From positions 47,062,605 to 47,126,604 of the forward strand of contig CM077643.1 of the NCBI GenBank assembly GCA_039707465.1: DNA of 64,000 nucleotides. Reading direction: 5' to 3'. A model generated the notes under the pieces. That model made no database searches. It was not told where the DNA came from and saw only the letters and a program-made list of their open reading frames with translations. Numbering within the stretch: position 1 is the stretch's first letter; each line of letters begins with the position of its first letter. Positions 22,586 through 32,760 of the stretch are shown in pieces. The stretch is from Rhabdophis nuchalis. Its lineage: Eukaryota; Chordata; Lepidosauria; Squamata; Natricidae. The position numbers and the translations under genes are program-made.

Positions 22586-23617
22586 TACTTTCAATTTCTT
22601 TCCAACACTTTCTTTCTGCCTTAGGCTTAATGCACGTTTTGCTAACTGCGGGTGCATATTTTCTCTGTGGTCCTCTATAGAAGGCCAGATGACACCATGT
22701 CTTCCTGGAGCTGCTATTTTTGTTTTCTTCCACCGTGGAAAGTTGTTTGCAATGCCTCTGGAATGGAGAATGGAGGACCCCATTCCAGAGCAATACTGAG
22801 GGAGCAAGCCACTTCTTGCTGCCTGCTTCTTTCCTCACACACAGTTCCATTCAATTGAGCATTATATAAAGAGAGACGTCAAGTTATTTTAAGAGCTAAT
22901 ATCTTTCTCTTCACACTGAACTTTAAAGCAGCCAGAGTGAATTTGAATATGATCTCTTAATGCATTTTGCATTGTTTTCATCTTAGAAATGGTAGGGGCT
23001 GAAATTTAATAGATGTGAATGTTACCTTTGAATGCTTGTTGGAAGTGAACTTTATCATAATAAAAATATATTCAAGTCTATTGAAAATTAAATGTGAAAC
23101 AAATGTAATGCAGTCATAACATAATACAGATCTGTTCCCCTGTTTATACAGTATGCGTTTTGAAATTTAAAATTGCTACTTCCAAAGATAGGGGAAGTAT
23201 AGATATATGGAAATAAGTTGATTTCCAAAGGAAAATGAAGTTATTCATGAATCTTAACATCTATGGGAGAGAAAAGGTTTTCTTTTTAATTAGGATTAAA
23301 AATATTATCTACTAAATGTACCCAAGCATATAGTACTGATGAAGCCCTATAGCTACACCTTTAACATCAAAATGAAACCTGCACATTTTTTTGCCCCCAG
23401 AAAGAAAGAAGGCTGCATGATAACTAATTTAGATAATGCTAATTATATTGGTTGCAATTTGTGGCAGAATAGTTTGTTCAGATGTTGATTAAGAACAGTT
23501 TGTATGTGGAAAAAAAATCCCAATTTTTTCAAATCTATCCAAGGAACTTCTTTTTCCTTTAGTCCATGGCTATAGCATTAGTAAAAAGGAACAATCCATT
23601 AATTTTTCTGGAAGAAG
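22586..23617. other. unassigned, no gene seen
   Basis: AT-rich for most of its length, with no recognised repeat and no convincing frame. Confidence 0.5.
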
Positions 23618-24300
23618 TGAGTCATGGGGCTCCCCTTGAGGTACACTCGAAAGGGGGCTCTACATGGGGCTCCCCTTGAGGTGCACTCGAAAGCTACAGC
23701 TTGTCCAGAACGCAACCGCGCGGGTGATTATGGGTGCCCCAAGGCACGCCCACATAACACCACTCCTGCGCGAGCTGCAGTGGCTGCCTGTGGCCTTTCG
23801 AGTGCGCTTCAAGGTGTTGACGACCATCTTCAAATCGCTTCATGGCTCGGGGCCTAGCTATATACGAGACCGCCTTCTGCCCATACATCCCTTCGTCCGA
23901 TCCGCTCCCACAGAGAGGGCCTTCTCAGGGTGCCGTCGGCCGGGCAATGCCGGTTGGCGACACCCAGGGGAAGGGCCTTCTCTGTGGCGGGCCCGGCCCT
24001 CTGGAACGACCTACCCCCGACCTTCGTACCATCTCGGACCTCCGCCTCTTCCGCCAACGCTTGAAGACGTATCTATTCCAACAAGCCGGCCTAGCGTAGC
24101 CCCCCGTTTCTGACTATATTTATAAATTTTAAATTTTTAGGGTTTTAAAGGGTTTTAGCACGGGTTTTAGGTTAATTTAATATGCTTTTAAGAGTTTGTA
24201 TTGTTTTGTAATGGTTTTTAATGATGCCTGTGCGCCGCCCTGGGTCCTAACAAGGAGAAGGGCGGGGTATAAATTTGATAAAATTAAAAAAATAAAAAAT
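23618..24300 (+). mobile_element. L2 LINE 3' fragment
   Basis: Coding similarity starts at MGLPLRCTRKLQLVQNA (about 23664) and runs, with one frameshift near 23880, to the RLKTYLFQQAGLA end near 24099. The 3' UTR GTGCGCCGCCCTGGGTCC and GGGCGGGGTATAAATTTG ends in an A-rich tail. The 5' edge has a 39-bp tandem duplication of the GGGGCTCCCCTTGAGG segment (23624-23655 and 23663-23693). Confidence 0.9.
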
Positions 24301-24685
24301 AAAAGAAGGTATAAAAATCACGGCTGATCAGAGTCACTTAATACAGTGAGATGGGTGATGCATACGTCTGATCAATCGATCAGAAAAAATCTTTGCTACA
24401 GACATTGTGTCTAGGTAGCAGCCATGGGAAGAATTTAAAAAAGCTAAGATGATGATTGCGATTGTGCCATCAAAAATCCAACTCTTGTACATGTGACATC
24501 AAGACATGTAAAAAAGAGGCGGGGCTTTGGTTGTGATTGACATCCTGATTTTTTTTTGACCCCCAATTCCCACCCCATTCCTGGAAGATGGTTCTGCTGT
24601 ATCTCTGATTTCCAGCTCCTAATGCAGACACAGGCCAGGTATCCATGAAATGGATGGATTTCTGGTGATTCTAGAAAGCTCCTAG
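24301..24685. other. unassigned, with a short LINE 3'-end-like core
   Basis: CTGATCAGAGTCACTTAATAC and CAGTGAGATGGGTGATGC near 24325-24362 match the 6095 fragment. The remainder is unassigned. Confidence 0.4.
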
Positions 24686-24800
24686 AACATCTGAAGAACT
24701 GAAGAAGCTTCTTGGATGAGAAGCAAAATATCTTCAAGTAAAAACAAAGAAACTCCAATTGCCTTTTGAAAAAACATTTCTGAGATTCTGAACCTGCTGC
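24686..24800 (+). mobile_element. Penelope-like element terminal fragment
   Basis: GAAGAAGCTTCTTGGATGAG, AAGCAAAATATCTTCAAG and CCAATTGCCTTTTGAAAAAAC give the same order as the fragments at 26447 and 42359. Assignment to Penelope-like elements rests on my recollection of their 3' regions; the coding part is absent here. Confidence 0.5.
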
Positions 24801-25108
24801 AAACATGCTCATTGACCACTCTCTGCTGGTTTTAGAGTCAGGGTGGTTTTACTACAATGACGTTAATTAAATCCTATAAATAGGTGAAACTAGGCTGAAG
24901 TAGCCATAATGGACCAGACATGTAAGCATGAAGCTGCCATAACCTAAACCTGAACCTTTCAGGTCAGCAGGGGAGGACAAAAAAACCCAGGAATCTGATC
25001 TAAAAGATTCTTTGGGGAAGGTAGATAAGAAGGAAAGAAGTTGTTAAGGAAGCAAAGGAAAAAATGTCACCTGAAGTAAAGAAAGGAAGTTGGGCCTGAA
25101 CACATGAC

Positions 25109-25109
<1 letters not shown>

Positions 25110-25152
<43 letters not shown>

Positions 25153-25196
25153 CATAATAATCCTCATAATCATCATCATCATAATAATAATAATAA

Positions 25197-25227
<31 letters not shown>

Positions 25228-25291
25228 AAGAAGAAAAAGAAGAAGAAGAAGAAGAAGAAGAAGAAGAAGAAGAAGAAGAAGAAGAAGAAGA
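25110..25291. repeat. compound (AAT)n-(AAG)n microsatellite
   Basis: Interrupted AAT/ATC units (25110-25198) change abruptly to about 31 AAG units (25198-25291). The array directly precedes the R4-like fragment at 25292. Confidence 0.95.
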
Positions 25292-25535
25292 AAGTCGTGT
25301 GTTATCCCGATTGTGATAGGAGCCCTTGGAGCAATACCTAGGAGACTGCCTCGCTATGTGGAGGTTCTAGGTTTGACGGACTTGAACATTCTAACTCTAC
25401 AAAGGGCCACTCTGCTTGGAACTGCTTATATCCTCCGACGTTACCTTGACAGTTCCTAGGTCCTTGGTTAGGACTCGAGCTGTTGAGCTACCAACCAGCC
25501 CCAAAGGCTGTGAATCTCACCAAAGATTAACTACA

Positions 25536-25595
<60 letters not shown>
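25292..25595 (+). mobile_element. R4-like LINE 3' end, copy 1
   Basis: An open frame from about 25305 encodes the C-terminus (VIPIVIGALGAIPRRLPRYV, then LQRATLLGTAYILRRYLDSS) and stops at 25457. The 3' UTR includes TTAGGACTCGAGCTGTTGAG and GAATCTCACCAAAGATTAAC, ending in (AAT)n. The pattern of a VxPxVxGALG motif followed by LLGTAxILR is that of R4/Dong-type non-LTR elements, a clade known in Anolis. Family assignment is by motif memory. Confidence 0.65.
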
Positions 25596-26094
25596 GGAAC
25601 ACAACATGCCAGATATCACAGTTGTAGAGGGCTGAAGCATACAATTTATTGACATCACGGTACCAGGAGATGCCAGAGTTGAAGAATAAGAACTGGAAAA
25701 AAAAACATGAAATACCCCAACCTGGCCATCAAAACTACACAATTATGGATGAAACATGTAACAGTGATGCCCATTGTCATCAGGGCACTTGGTAAGATTG
25801 TGCAAGAATTTTACAAGATACATCAACAAATTGCAGCTTCCTGCAAAAACAGCAGCAGAACTGCTAAAAACTGTGCTACTCGGAACATCTTATATTTTAA
25901 GAAGGTACTTGGTTGATACCTAGGACGCTGGCAGCAAACCGTATCAACCATTAACACCAGTCAATGGTATTTGTAATGTATTTTAAATGTTCAGTTGGTT
26001 GAGTTTCATGTTTAATGAATAAAGTATAAGGACTCGAGCTGTTGAGCTACCAACCAGCCCCAAAGGCTGTGAATCTCACCAAAGATTAACCACA

Positions 26095-26175
<81 letters not shown>
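25596..26175 (+). mobile_element. R4-like LINE 3' end, copy 2
   Basis: It starts further upstream than copy 1. The 25707-25916 frame keeps KYPNLAIKTTQLWMKHVTV and IVIRALGKI, diverged from copy 1. The same 3' UTR (GGACTCGAGCTGTTGAGCTA at 26031) ends in (AAT)n to 26175. The two 3' UTRs differ at one position over about 70 bp even though the coding parts differ clearly. Confidence 0.65.
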
Positions 26176-26176
<1 letters not shown>

Positions 26177-26446
26177 CCCATCATAGCTACCAAACTTTTA
26201 AATGAAGAAGGCAAGAGTGGTTGCCAGTCTTGTGAATCAACAGAGAAAGAACTTTAGGGATATAAGGTGTCCAGAAATATACCCACTTCTTGAGTCATTT
26301 TTGGATCCAGATATGGCAACTTCCTATCCATTAATTAATGCCTGGAAGCCTAGTTGAGAAAGATGTGGCTATGTGTAGATAAGGGTGTGTGAAAGAAAAA
26401 AGAATAAATGTACATTGTAACCAATGATGTTTTACTGTTACAGTAG
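26176..26446. other. unassigned, no gene seen
   Basis: No recognised feature. Confidence 0.5.
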
Positions 26447-26664
26447 TCCCAAAGATGCTTTTTCAAGGGGCAACTGGACTTTCTTGTCTTTCTTTGAAGA
26501 TGTTTCGCTTCTTATCCAAGAAGCTTCTAATCTTCAGCTCTGACTGGTTAGTGGGGAATGGAAGGGAAGGGAATGTTTTTTCTTCAAAGATAAACAAGGA
26601 AGTCCAGTTGACTCTTGAAAAAGCACCTTTGGAACAACCATGACCTGGATGACTGAGAATCTCC
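26447..26664. mobile_element. Penelope-like inverted terminal pair
   Basis: The left arm (26447-26530) is in reverse sense (TCCCAAAGATGCTTTTTCAAG, then GATGTTTCGCTTCTTATCC). The right arm (26587-26664) is in forward sense (CCAGTTGACTCTTGAAAAAG, GGAACAACCATGACCTGG). The same head-to-head arrangement occurs at 42359-43321. Penelope-like elements often carry such inverted partial copies. Confidence 0.55.
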
Positions 26665-26869
26665 ACTGGCATTTTGATTGATTTTGATTTTATTCGATTT
26701 GTATCCCGCCCTTCTCCAAAAGGACCCAGGGCGGCGCACAGGAATTTAAAATAACAATCCAAACAATACAAAATACAAAAATTTAAAAACCTATTAAATA
26801 ACAAAACCTGTGCTAAAACCAATTAAAAAACCCCATTTTAAAACTATCTAATACTCGTTACAGCGGAGG

Positions 26870-27283
26870 CTATGTTAGGCCGGCTTGATGAAACAGGTGT
26901 GTTTTTACACACTGGCGGAAGAGGTGGAGGTCGGTGATGGTACGGAGTTCAGGGGGTAGGTCGTTCCACAGGGCAGGGCCCACCACAGAGAAGGCCCTTC
27001 CCCTGGGTGTCACCAGTCGGCATTGTCCAGCCGACGGCACCCTGAGAAGGCCCTCTCTGTGGGAGCGTATCGGTCTAAGGGATGTATGGGGCAGGAGACG
27101 GTCTCGCATGTAACTAGCTCCCGAGCCATGGAGCGCTTTGAAGATGGTCGTCAAGACCTTGAAGCGCACCCGAAAGACCACAGTAAGCCAGTGCAGCTCG
27201 CGCAGGATTGGTGTTATATCGGAGCATCTAGAGGCTCCCGTAATCACCCGCGCGGCTGCATTCTGCACTAACTGTAACTTTCA
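26870..27283 (-). pseudogene. L2 ORF2 C-terminal region
   Basis: It continues in the same frame after a second TGA at 27281-27283 (CGA in the 23618 copy). It contains VQNAAARVITGA, LLPHTSLRPIRSHREGLLRV and RGRAFSVVGPALWNDLPPEL and ends at a stop at 26870-26872. It is colinear with the 19685 and 23664 fragments. Confidence 0.9.
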
Positions 27284-27331
27284 AGTGCACCTCAAGGGAA
27301 GCCCCATGTAGAGAGCATTGCAGTAGTCGAG

Positions 27332-28414
27332 TCAGGATGTCACGAGGGCCTGAGTGACTGTGCGAAGGGCAGCCCGGTCCAGTAAGGGGCGTAATTGGCA
27401 CATCAGGCATACCTGATGAAACGCCCCCCTGGCCACGGCTGCCACATGGTCTTCCATGGACAGCCGGGAATCCAGGAGGACACCCAAATTGCGTGCCCTC
27501 TCCACGGGGGCTGGTGTTTTGCCCCCAATGGCCAGCGTTGGAGTAATCTGGCTGAACCGGGGTGCCGGAAACCACAGCCACTCAGTCTTGGACGGGTTGA
27601 GCTTGAGTTTGTTACTACCCATCCAGATCCGTACGGCTTCCAAACACCGGGACATCACCTCGATGGCATCGTTGGGGTGGTTTGGGGTGGAAATGTACAA
27701 CTGAGTATCATCAGCGTACAGATGATATCCCACCCCAAAACCACGGATGATCTCACCCAGTGGCTTCATATATGTGTTGAATAGGAGGGGCGAGAGGACC
27801 GACCCCTGAGGAACCCCGCATACGAGGGGCCTCGAGGCCGACCTCTGCCCCCCTGCCAACACATATTGCGACCGACCAGAGAGATAGGACGAGAACCACC
27901 GCAAAACGGTGCCTCCCAGCCCCAACCCCCCCAGTCGGTGCAATAGGATACCATGGTCGATGGTATCAAAAACTGCTGAGAGGTCTAACAGGACTAGGAT
28001 AGAGGGATATCCTCTATCCCGCGCCCTCCAGAGATCATCAACCAACGCGACCAATGCCGTCTCGGTGCTGTGACCGGGTCGGAAGCCGGACTGGCGCGGG
28101 TCTAGATAATCAATTTCCTCTAGGTGTTGCGGAAACTGTTGGGCCACCACGCTCTCAACAACCTTCACTAAAAAGTGAAGGTTGGAGACTGGACGAAAGT
28201 TCTCTAATAATGCTGGGTCCAGGGCCGGCTTCTTGAGGAGGGGCCTTACCACTGCCTCTTTCAAGACGGCAGGCAGGGACCCCTCACTCAAAGATGCGTT
28301 GACAATGCCCTGGAGCCAGCCTCGTGTCGTCTCCCAGGATGCCAGTACAAGCCAGGAGGGACACGGGTCCAATAAACATGTGGTAGCCTTAAGTCTCTTT
28401 GGCAACCTGTCCAT
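27332..28414 (-). pseudogene. L2 ORF2 reverse transcriptase region
   Basis: A 360-residue frame covering the RT domain: FRPVSNLHFLVK (73-84), RQSGFRPGHSTE (107-118), motif A LDLSAVFD (143-150) with both Asp residues, VPQGSVLSPLLF (201-212) and the active site YADDTQLY (234-241). All three catalytic aspartates are present. The frame ends at a TGA where other copies have Arg before LDYCNALYMGLP, so it looks like CGA to TGA decay. It is in the same frame as the endonuclease part upstream and the C-terminal part downstream. Confidence 0.92.
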
Positions 28415-28444
28415 ATCCTCAGTAGTAACAAAGTCAAACTCCTC

Positions 28445-29416
28445 CTAGAATGGTGTCTCAAGACCAACCTCGGACAATCCCACTGGACCACTCTCGACGG
28501 AGGGTAACTCATTCCGAATCTGAGTGATTTTGTCCTGCAGATAAATCCCAAATTCCTCTGCTCGTCCCTGCAGAGGGGCTTCCCGCGGCCTCTGGTGAAG
28601 GAGGGAGCGGGTCACCCCAAACAGGGCGGCAGGGCGGTTATCTGCGGATGCAATAAGGGTGGCACAATACTCACGTTTGGCCACCCTTATCGCCACTAAG
28701 TAAGTCCTAATATGGATTCTCACTAGTGTTCGGTCGGCTTCGGAGCGAGAGGCTCTCCATCTGCTCTCTAGGCGTCTCTTGTGGCGTTTCATCTCCCTCA
28801 GCTCCTCAGTGAACCAAGGAGCCTGGGTGATTCGTCGCCGCAAGAGAGGCTGTAAGGGCGCGACTCGGTCCAAGGCCCCCGTGGCCACACTTAACCATGC
28901 GGCCATCAGGTCCTCAGTCGAGTCGCGGGGCAAGTCCACAGGCATTGGCCCAAGCTCCCTCTGGAACCTTGCCGGGTCCATCAGGAGCCTGGGGCGGAAC
29001 CATATAGGAATATTCGGCTCCGCCTCCCCGCAGTGAGGTGCGGCGATTGGAAAGTCCAGCCGAAGAAGAGCGTGATCTGTCCATGGCAGGGGTGTGATGG
29101 CTAAATCCCCTATTCCCAGATCACGACTCCACTGTCCCGAGACGAAGATTAAGTCCAGGGTGTGTCCACCCTCATGAGTAGGGCCTAAAACTACCTGGGT
29201 CAAGTCCATGGCTGTCATGGAAGCCATGAACTCCCGAGCTACTCCAGAGGTCTCGCCTACCGACGGCAGGTTGAAGTCCCCCATGACTATCAGTCTGGGG
29301 GTCTCAACCGCCGCCTCGGCTATCACCTCTAGGAGCTCAGGCAGGGCTGTTGTTGCATAGCGAGGAGCCAGGTATACAACTAACACGCCCAACTGCCTCC
29401 CTAGGCCCCATTTCAC
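28445..29416 (-). pseudogene. L2 ORF2 endonuclease region
   Basis: It encodes the C-terminal two thirds of an APE-type endonuclease, the enzyme that nicks target DNA to prime reverse transcription, plus the linker to RT. Visible motifs are VVYLAPRY (residues 13-20), the metal-site GDFN (46-49), HTLDLIF (about 85-91) and TDHALLRLDFP (about 113-123). The frame is open upstream of the listed start (a GTG at 29416) to near 29480. The N-terminal Asn and Glu catalytic motifs are absent through truncation. It ends at an in-frame TAG, beyond which the reverse transcriptase continues in the same frame. Confidence 0.88.
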
Positions 29417-29482
29417 AAGGAGGGACTCACACCCGGTCGTCTGAGGGATCGTGGTCTCCCTCGGCTCAACATTTGCTGTTAC

Positions 29483-29855
29483 AATAGTTTAAATTCATTG
29501 AGCCTCCATGTAACTCCAAAGAATTGTTTTCAGTTGAAAGTTGTGTGTGTTTTCCAAATGATCTCCCACCAACTAAGGTTGTGTTGTCTTGTCCAGCTGC
29601 ACCTATTTGGAAAACTCAGGTAAAAAGCAAGAGGGGCTTAGAAGTGCCTCAAAAGGTTGTGAGTCTGTCAGTGAGTGACCATAAACCAAACCAGGGACTG
29701 TATTTAACAAAGGCATTTGATTAAAATATCAATGAATCAATGAATCTGGGATCCTGGAAACTTCCAAATTATAAATTAAAAATGGTTATTTGGATCTGCT
29801 GTCTTGGATTCATGTCCTCAGACTGGGCTGGGAATATTTAAATCAAGCCTATTGC
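29483..29855. other. unassigned, no gene seen
   Basis: Contains a short AATCAATGAATC run. No recognised repeat. Confidence 0.5.
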
Positions 29856-30213
29856 TTAAAGGTAAAGGTTCCCTCCGCACATATGTGCCAGCTATTCCCG
29901 ACTCTAGGGGGTGGTGCTCATCTCCATTTTAAAGCCGAAGAGCCAGTGCTGTCCGAAGACATCTCTGTGGTCATGTGGCCGGCATGACTAAACACCAAAG
30001 GCGCCTGGAACGCTGTTACCTTTGCACCAAAGGAGGTCCCTATTTTTTCTACTTGCATTTTTACATGCTTTGGAACTGCTAGGTTGGCAGAAGCTGGGAC
30101 AAGTAACAGGAACTCATTCCATTATGTGGCACTAGGGATTCGAACCGCCGAACTGCTGACCTTTCTGCTCGACAAGCTCAGCGTCTTAGCCACTGAGCCA
30201 CCATGTCCCACCT
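29856..30213 (-). mobile_element. Sauria-type SINE
   Basis: Reverse copy of the 11020 element: TAAAGGTAAAGGTTCCC (tail), GACTCTAGGGGGTGG, GGTCATGTGGCCGGCATG, then B box GGATTCGAACC (30138-30148) and the head TTAGCCACTGAGCCACCATG. About 358 bp and full length. Confidence 0.87.
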
Positions 30214-30455
30214 ATTGCTTATCTATTGTTTATTTAAACAAGGCCATTTCGCTTTGCCTCCTCCTCCACCAATGTTCACAATGTTAATATTAAAAACAGC
30301 TAAGGAAGGGAATGAACGTAACTTTGCCCTGACCTTTGTCTTATTGCTGCATAAAGATGTTGGATTCTCTGGCAATTCTAAGGCTGGAGTTCTACATAGG
30401 AGAGCACCAGATTCTTCTGTTAGGCCATTTAGGAAGAACTGCCTGAAATAGAACA

Positions 30456-30644
<189 letters not shown>

Positions 30645-31323
30645 TTTTAGTACACTTAAAAGCATGGAAGGAAACCAGTGAATAGGTTTGCCTTAATCTT
30701 TCTGTAGAGTCGCTGGAACCAAACCGAAAAAGGGAGCTCAAGTCCACATCAGGCACACGACTCAAATGTATTCACGGTAACTAAATGATAAATACGATCA
30801 TCAGCTAGCAGTTTGGACTAAAATGATTAAGTAACATGGGAATGCGACCGGGGGGGGGGGGGACTCCTGTCCCCTGGAGGGAAGATGTCCTAGCTAGCAA
30901 ATGGACCCAGGCCTTTGATAATATTGGTGATAAATAAACCCTGCAAAACGATTGCTTGCAGCGGTCACGTTCTGGGGAAAGGAATGCAAATCCTGTTATG
31001 CCTCTCCTTTTTCATCTTGGGGAAAGTTGCAGCAGCCCCAACACAAGGCTGTCCTTGTGCTCAGCTCCCCATGAAATGACAGAAAGATGCCTGCAGTTTC
31101 CCGGAACCCTGGTGGAATGAAAAAGTTAACTGCATTTGAGTCTGATTCCTGGGTTGTTGTTTTTAAAAAATCCTATGCTTTGGGAGCATGTCTGCAATAG
31201 CACTTCAAGGGACTTATTTCATTGCTTTGGATGCAACAGAACAGATGGGCCGCAGCAGGGATGACCACAAGCAGGCGGAGAAAAAGGCAAGAAGGTGCCA
31301 CATATTGCAAAAAAAAAAAAAAA
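30645..31323. other. unassigned, no gene seen
   Basis: A G13 run lies near 30850 and an A-run near 31310. No gene or repeat family recognised. Confidence 0.5.
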
Positions 31324-31441
31324 AGGAATAATGAGAGGAAAGGGTGTCCGTTAAAAGAGAATGCCCATTAAAGCTAAGCAGGATCTGACTCATTTTTATT
31401 TTACATATTTAAGCCGTTTGGTGCACGTGTATATTGGTGGG
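31324..31441 (+). repeat. 118-bp direct duplication, copy 1
   Basis: It runs from GGAATAATGAGAGGAAAGGG to CGTGTATATTGGTGGG and is repeated at 32111-32228 with about six substitutions. It has no transposon-like termini. Confidence 0.9.
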
Positions 31442-31935
31442 CTTCAATTGCATGATTGTAGCTGCCATCTTGACTTTTTGGACTTCCCTTGTGGATGCCC
31501 CTGGATGGAAGAAGATGGGAAGCAAATCAATTATCCTAAACTTCAAAGTCAGAGAAGCCCCCTGCCCCCCCCCCTGCTCTCCCGGGTTTATTTGTTGTAT
31601 CTTATTTTTGAACAATAAGAAAATTCTCTTGTTATTGTCGACCAAGGGCCATCTAGTCAGGAATTTCTGTAACCAGGCAACTTTTATGCAAAGATCAATC
31701 AAAGAAGATCATGTGGCATTTCATTCATTTCCTTGCCCTTTCAAATTTGCTGAGCAAGCAAATTCAGAGTCATAACTTAGAATAGGAGATGTTTTATCCT
31801 TCAGATGTTGTTCTTTAAATGAGCCTTCCAGATGGGGGAATAATGGATTTTATCATCTGCTAGTGGTTGCTTCATATTTGTAATTATTACATTATTTATT
31901 ATTAATTTTGGCATGTGAAACAATCCCTTTATTTA
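31442..31935. other. unassigned spacer between duplicate copies
   Basis: Single-copy-looking sequence that is not repeated after the second copy. A C9 tract lies near 31566. No gene. Confidence 0.5.
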
Positions 31936-32110
31936 ATGGAATACAATACAATAGCAGAGTTGGAAGGGACCTTGAGAGTCTTCTAGTCCAACCACCTGCC
32001 TAGGCAGGAAGCCCTATACCATTTCAGACAAATGGCTATCCAACATCTTCTTAAAGACTTCCAGTGTTGGGGCATTCACAACTTCTGGAGACAAGTTGTT
32101 CCACTGCTTG
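31936..32110 (-). mobile_element. CR1 3' end fragment
   Basis: GAATACAATACAATAGCAGAG, CCAACCACCTGCCTAGGCAGG and AGACTTCCAGTGTTGGGGC, ending at TTCCACTGCTTGG, directly against the second copy of the 118-bp duplication. Confidence 0.9.
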
Positions 32111-32228
32111 GAATAATGAGAGGAAAGGGTGTCCATTAAAAGAGAATGTCCATTAAAGCTAAGCAGGATCTGACTCATTTTTATTTTACATATTTAAGCC
32201 ATTTTGGGCACGTGTATATTGGTGGGGG
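32111..32228 (+). repeat. 118-bp direct duplication, copy 2
   Basis: Same sequence as 31324-31441 with about six changes, beginning at the 5'-truncation end of the CR1 fragment and followed by a G-rich run. Confidence 0.9.
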
Positions 32229-32375
32229 GGGGGGGGTGGATTATGCATGTGTAAGTCTCATTCAATGACTCACACTGCAAAATAAAGCACAAAAAAGGAT
32301 TATCACTGTGTCCAAATTAAATTCCTGAAACATTTCTTTCCACTTTATATAATTTCCTAATTCCTAGTAACTTCC

Positions 32376-32760
32376 AACACTGGCATCCTTCAGTCTCAAA
32401 AGGCTACAGTATCGTGCTCTGGAAAGAGGTCCTAAAGCAGCATCTGGTATGGCTAAAAAGGCCAATTCATGAGTGACCATCCCTTCCACACTGAGGGCAG
32501 ATACATTCTGTCCCCTGCCCAGCCCTCAGATTTCACTGGTTCTGGGACTGCCTCTTTGCCTCAGCCTGTCGAACAAGTGTCTCTTCGAATTGGAGAAGGC
32601 CTCCAAGCTGTCCATTCCCAAGGCCTTTAGATCCCTCTTGCAGATATTCTTATATCACAGCTGTGGTCTCCCTCTGGGATGCTTTCCCTGCACTAATTCT
32701 CCATACAGGAATCTGACCATCAGCCATTCTCATGACATGCACAAGTCAACGTAGACATCA
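32376..32760 (-). pseudogene. decayed LINE ORF C-terminus with zinc-finger-like end
   Basis: The reverse reading gives, with stops and frameshifts, RLRWLGHVHVMRMADGQIPV, then a zinc-finger-like CPQCGRDGHS followed by IGLFSHTRCC (about 32395-32510). The RLRWLGHV...RM start and CxxC...H ending recur at the C-terminus of several non-LTR retrotransposon ORFs. Clade not assigned. No catalytic domain is present. Confidence 0.6.

Larger units (their letters stand above)
26680..29482 (-). mobile_element. L2-clade LINE, 5'-truncated, nearly intact EN-RT frame
   Basis: From right to left: endonuclease part (29416-28445), reverse transcriptase (28414-27332), C-terminal part (to 26870), then the 3' UTR with GGGCGGCGCACAGG (reverse of the L2 3' end) and a T-rich edge at 26680. 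One frame runs about 2.5 kb, interrupted by only three stops (28445-28447 TAG, 27332-27334 TGA, 27281-27283 TGA) and no frameshift. The N-terminal endonuclease motifs are missing, so the copy is 5'-truncated. The L2 label rests on the YADDTQLYIS-type active site and the 3' end; a related CR1-superfamily clade is the alternative. Confidence 0.88.
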
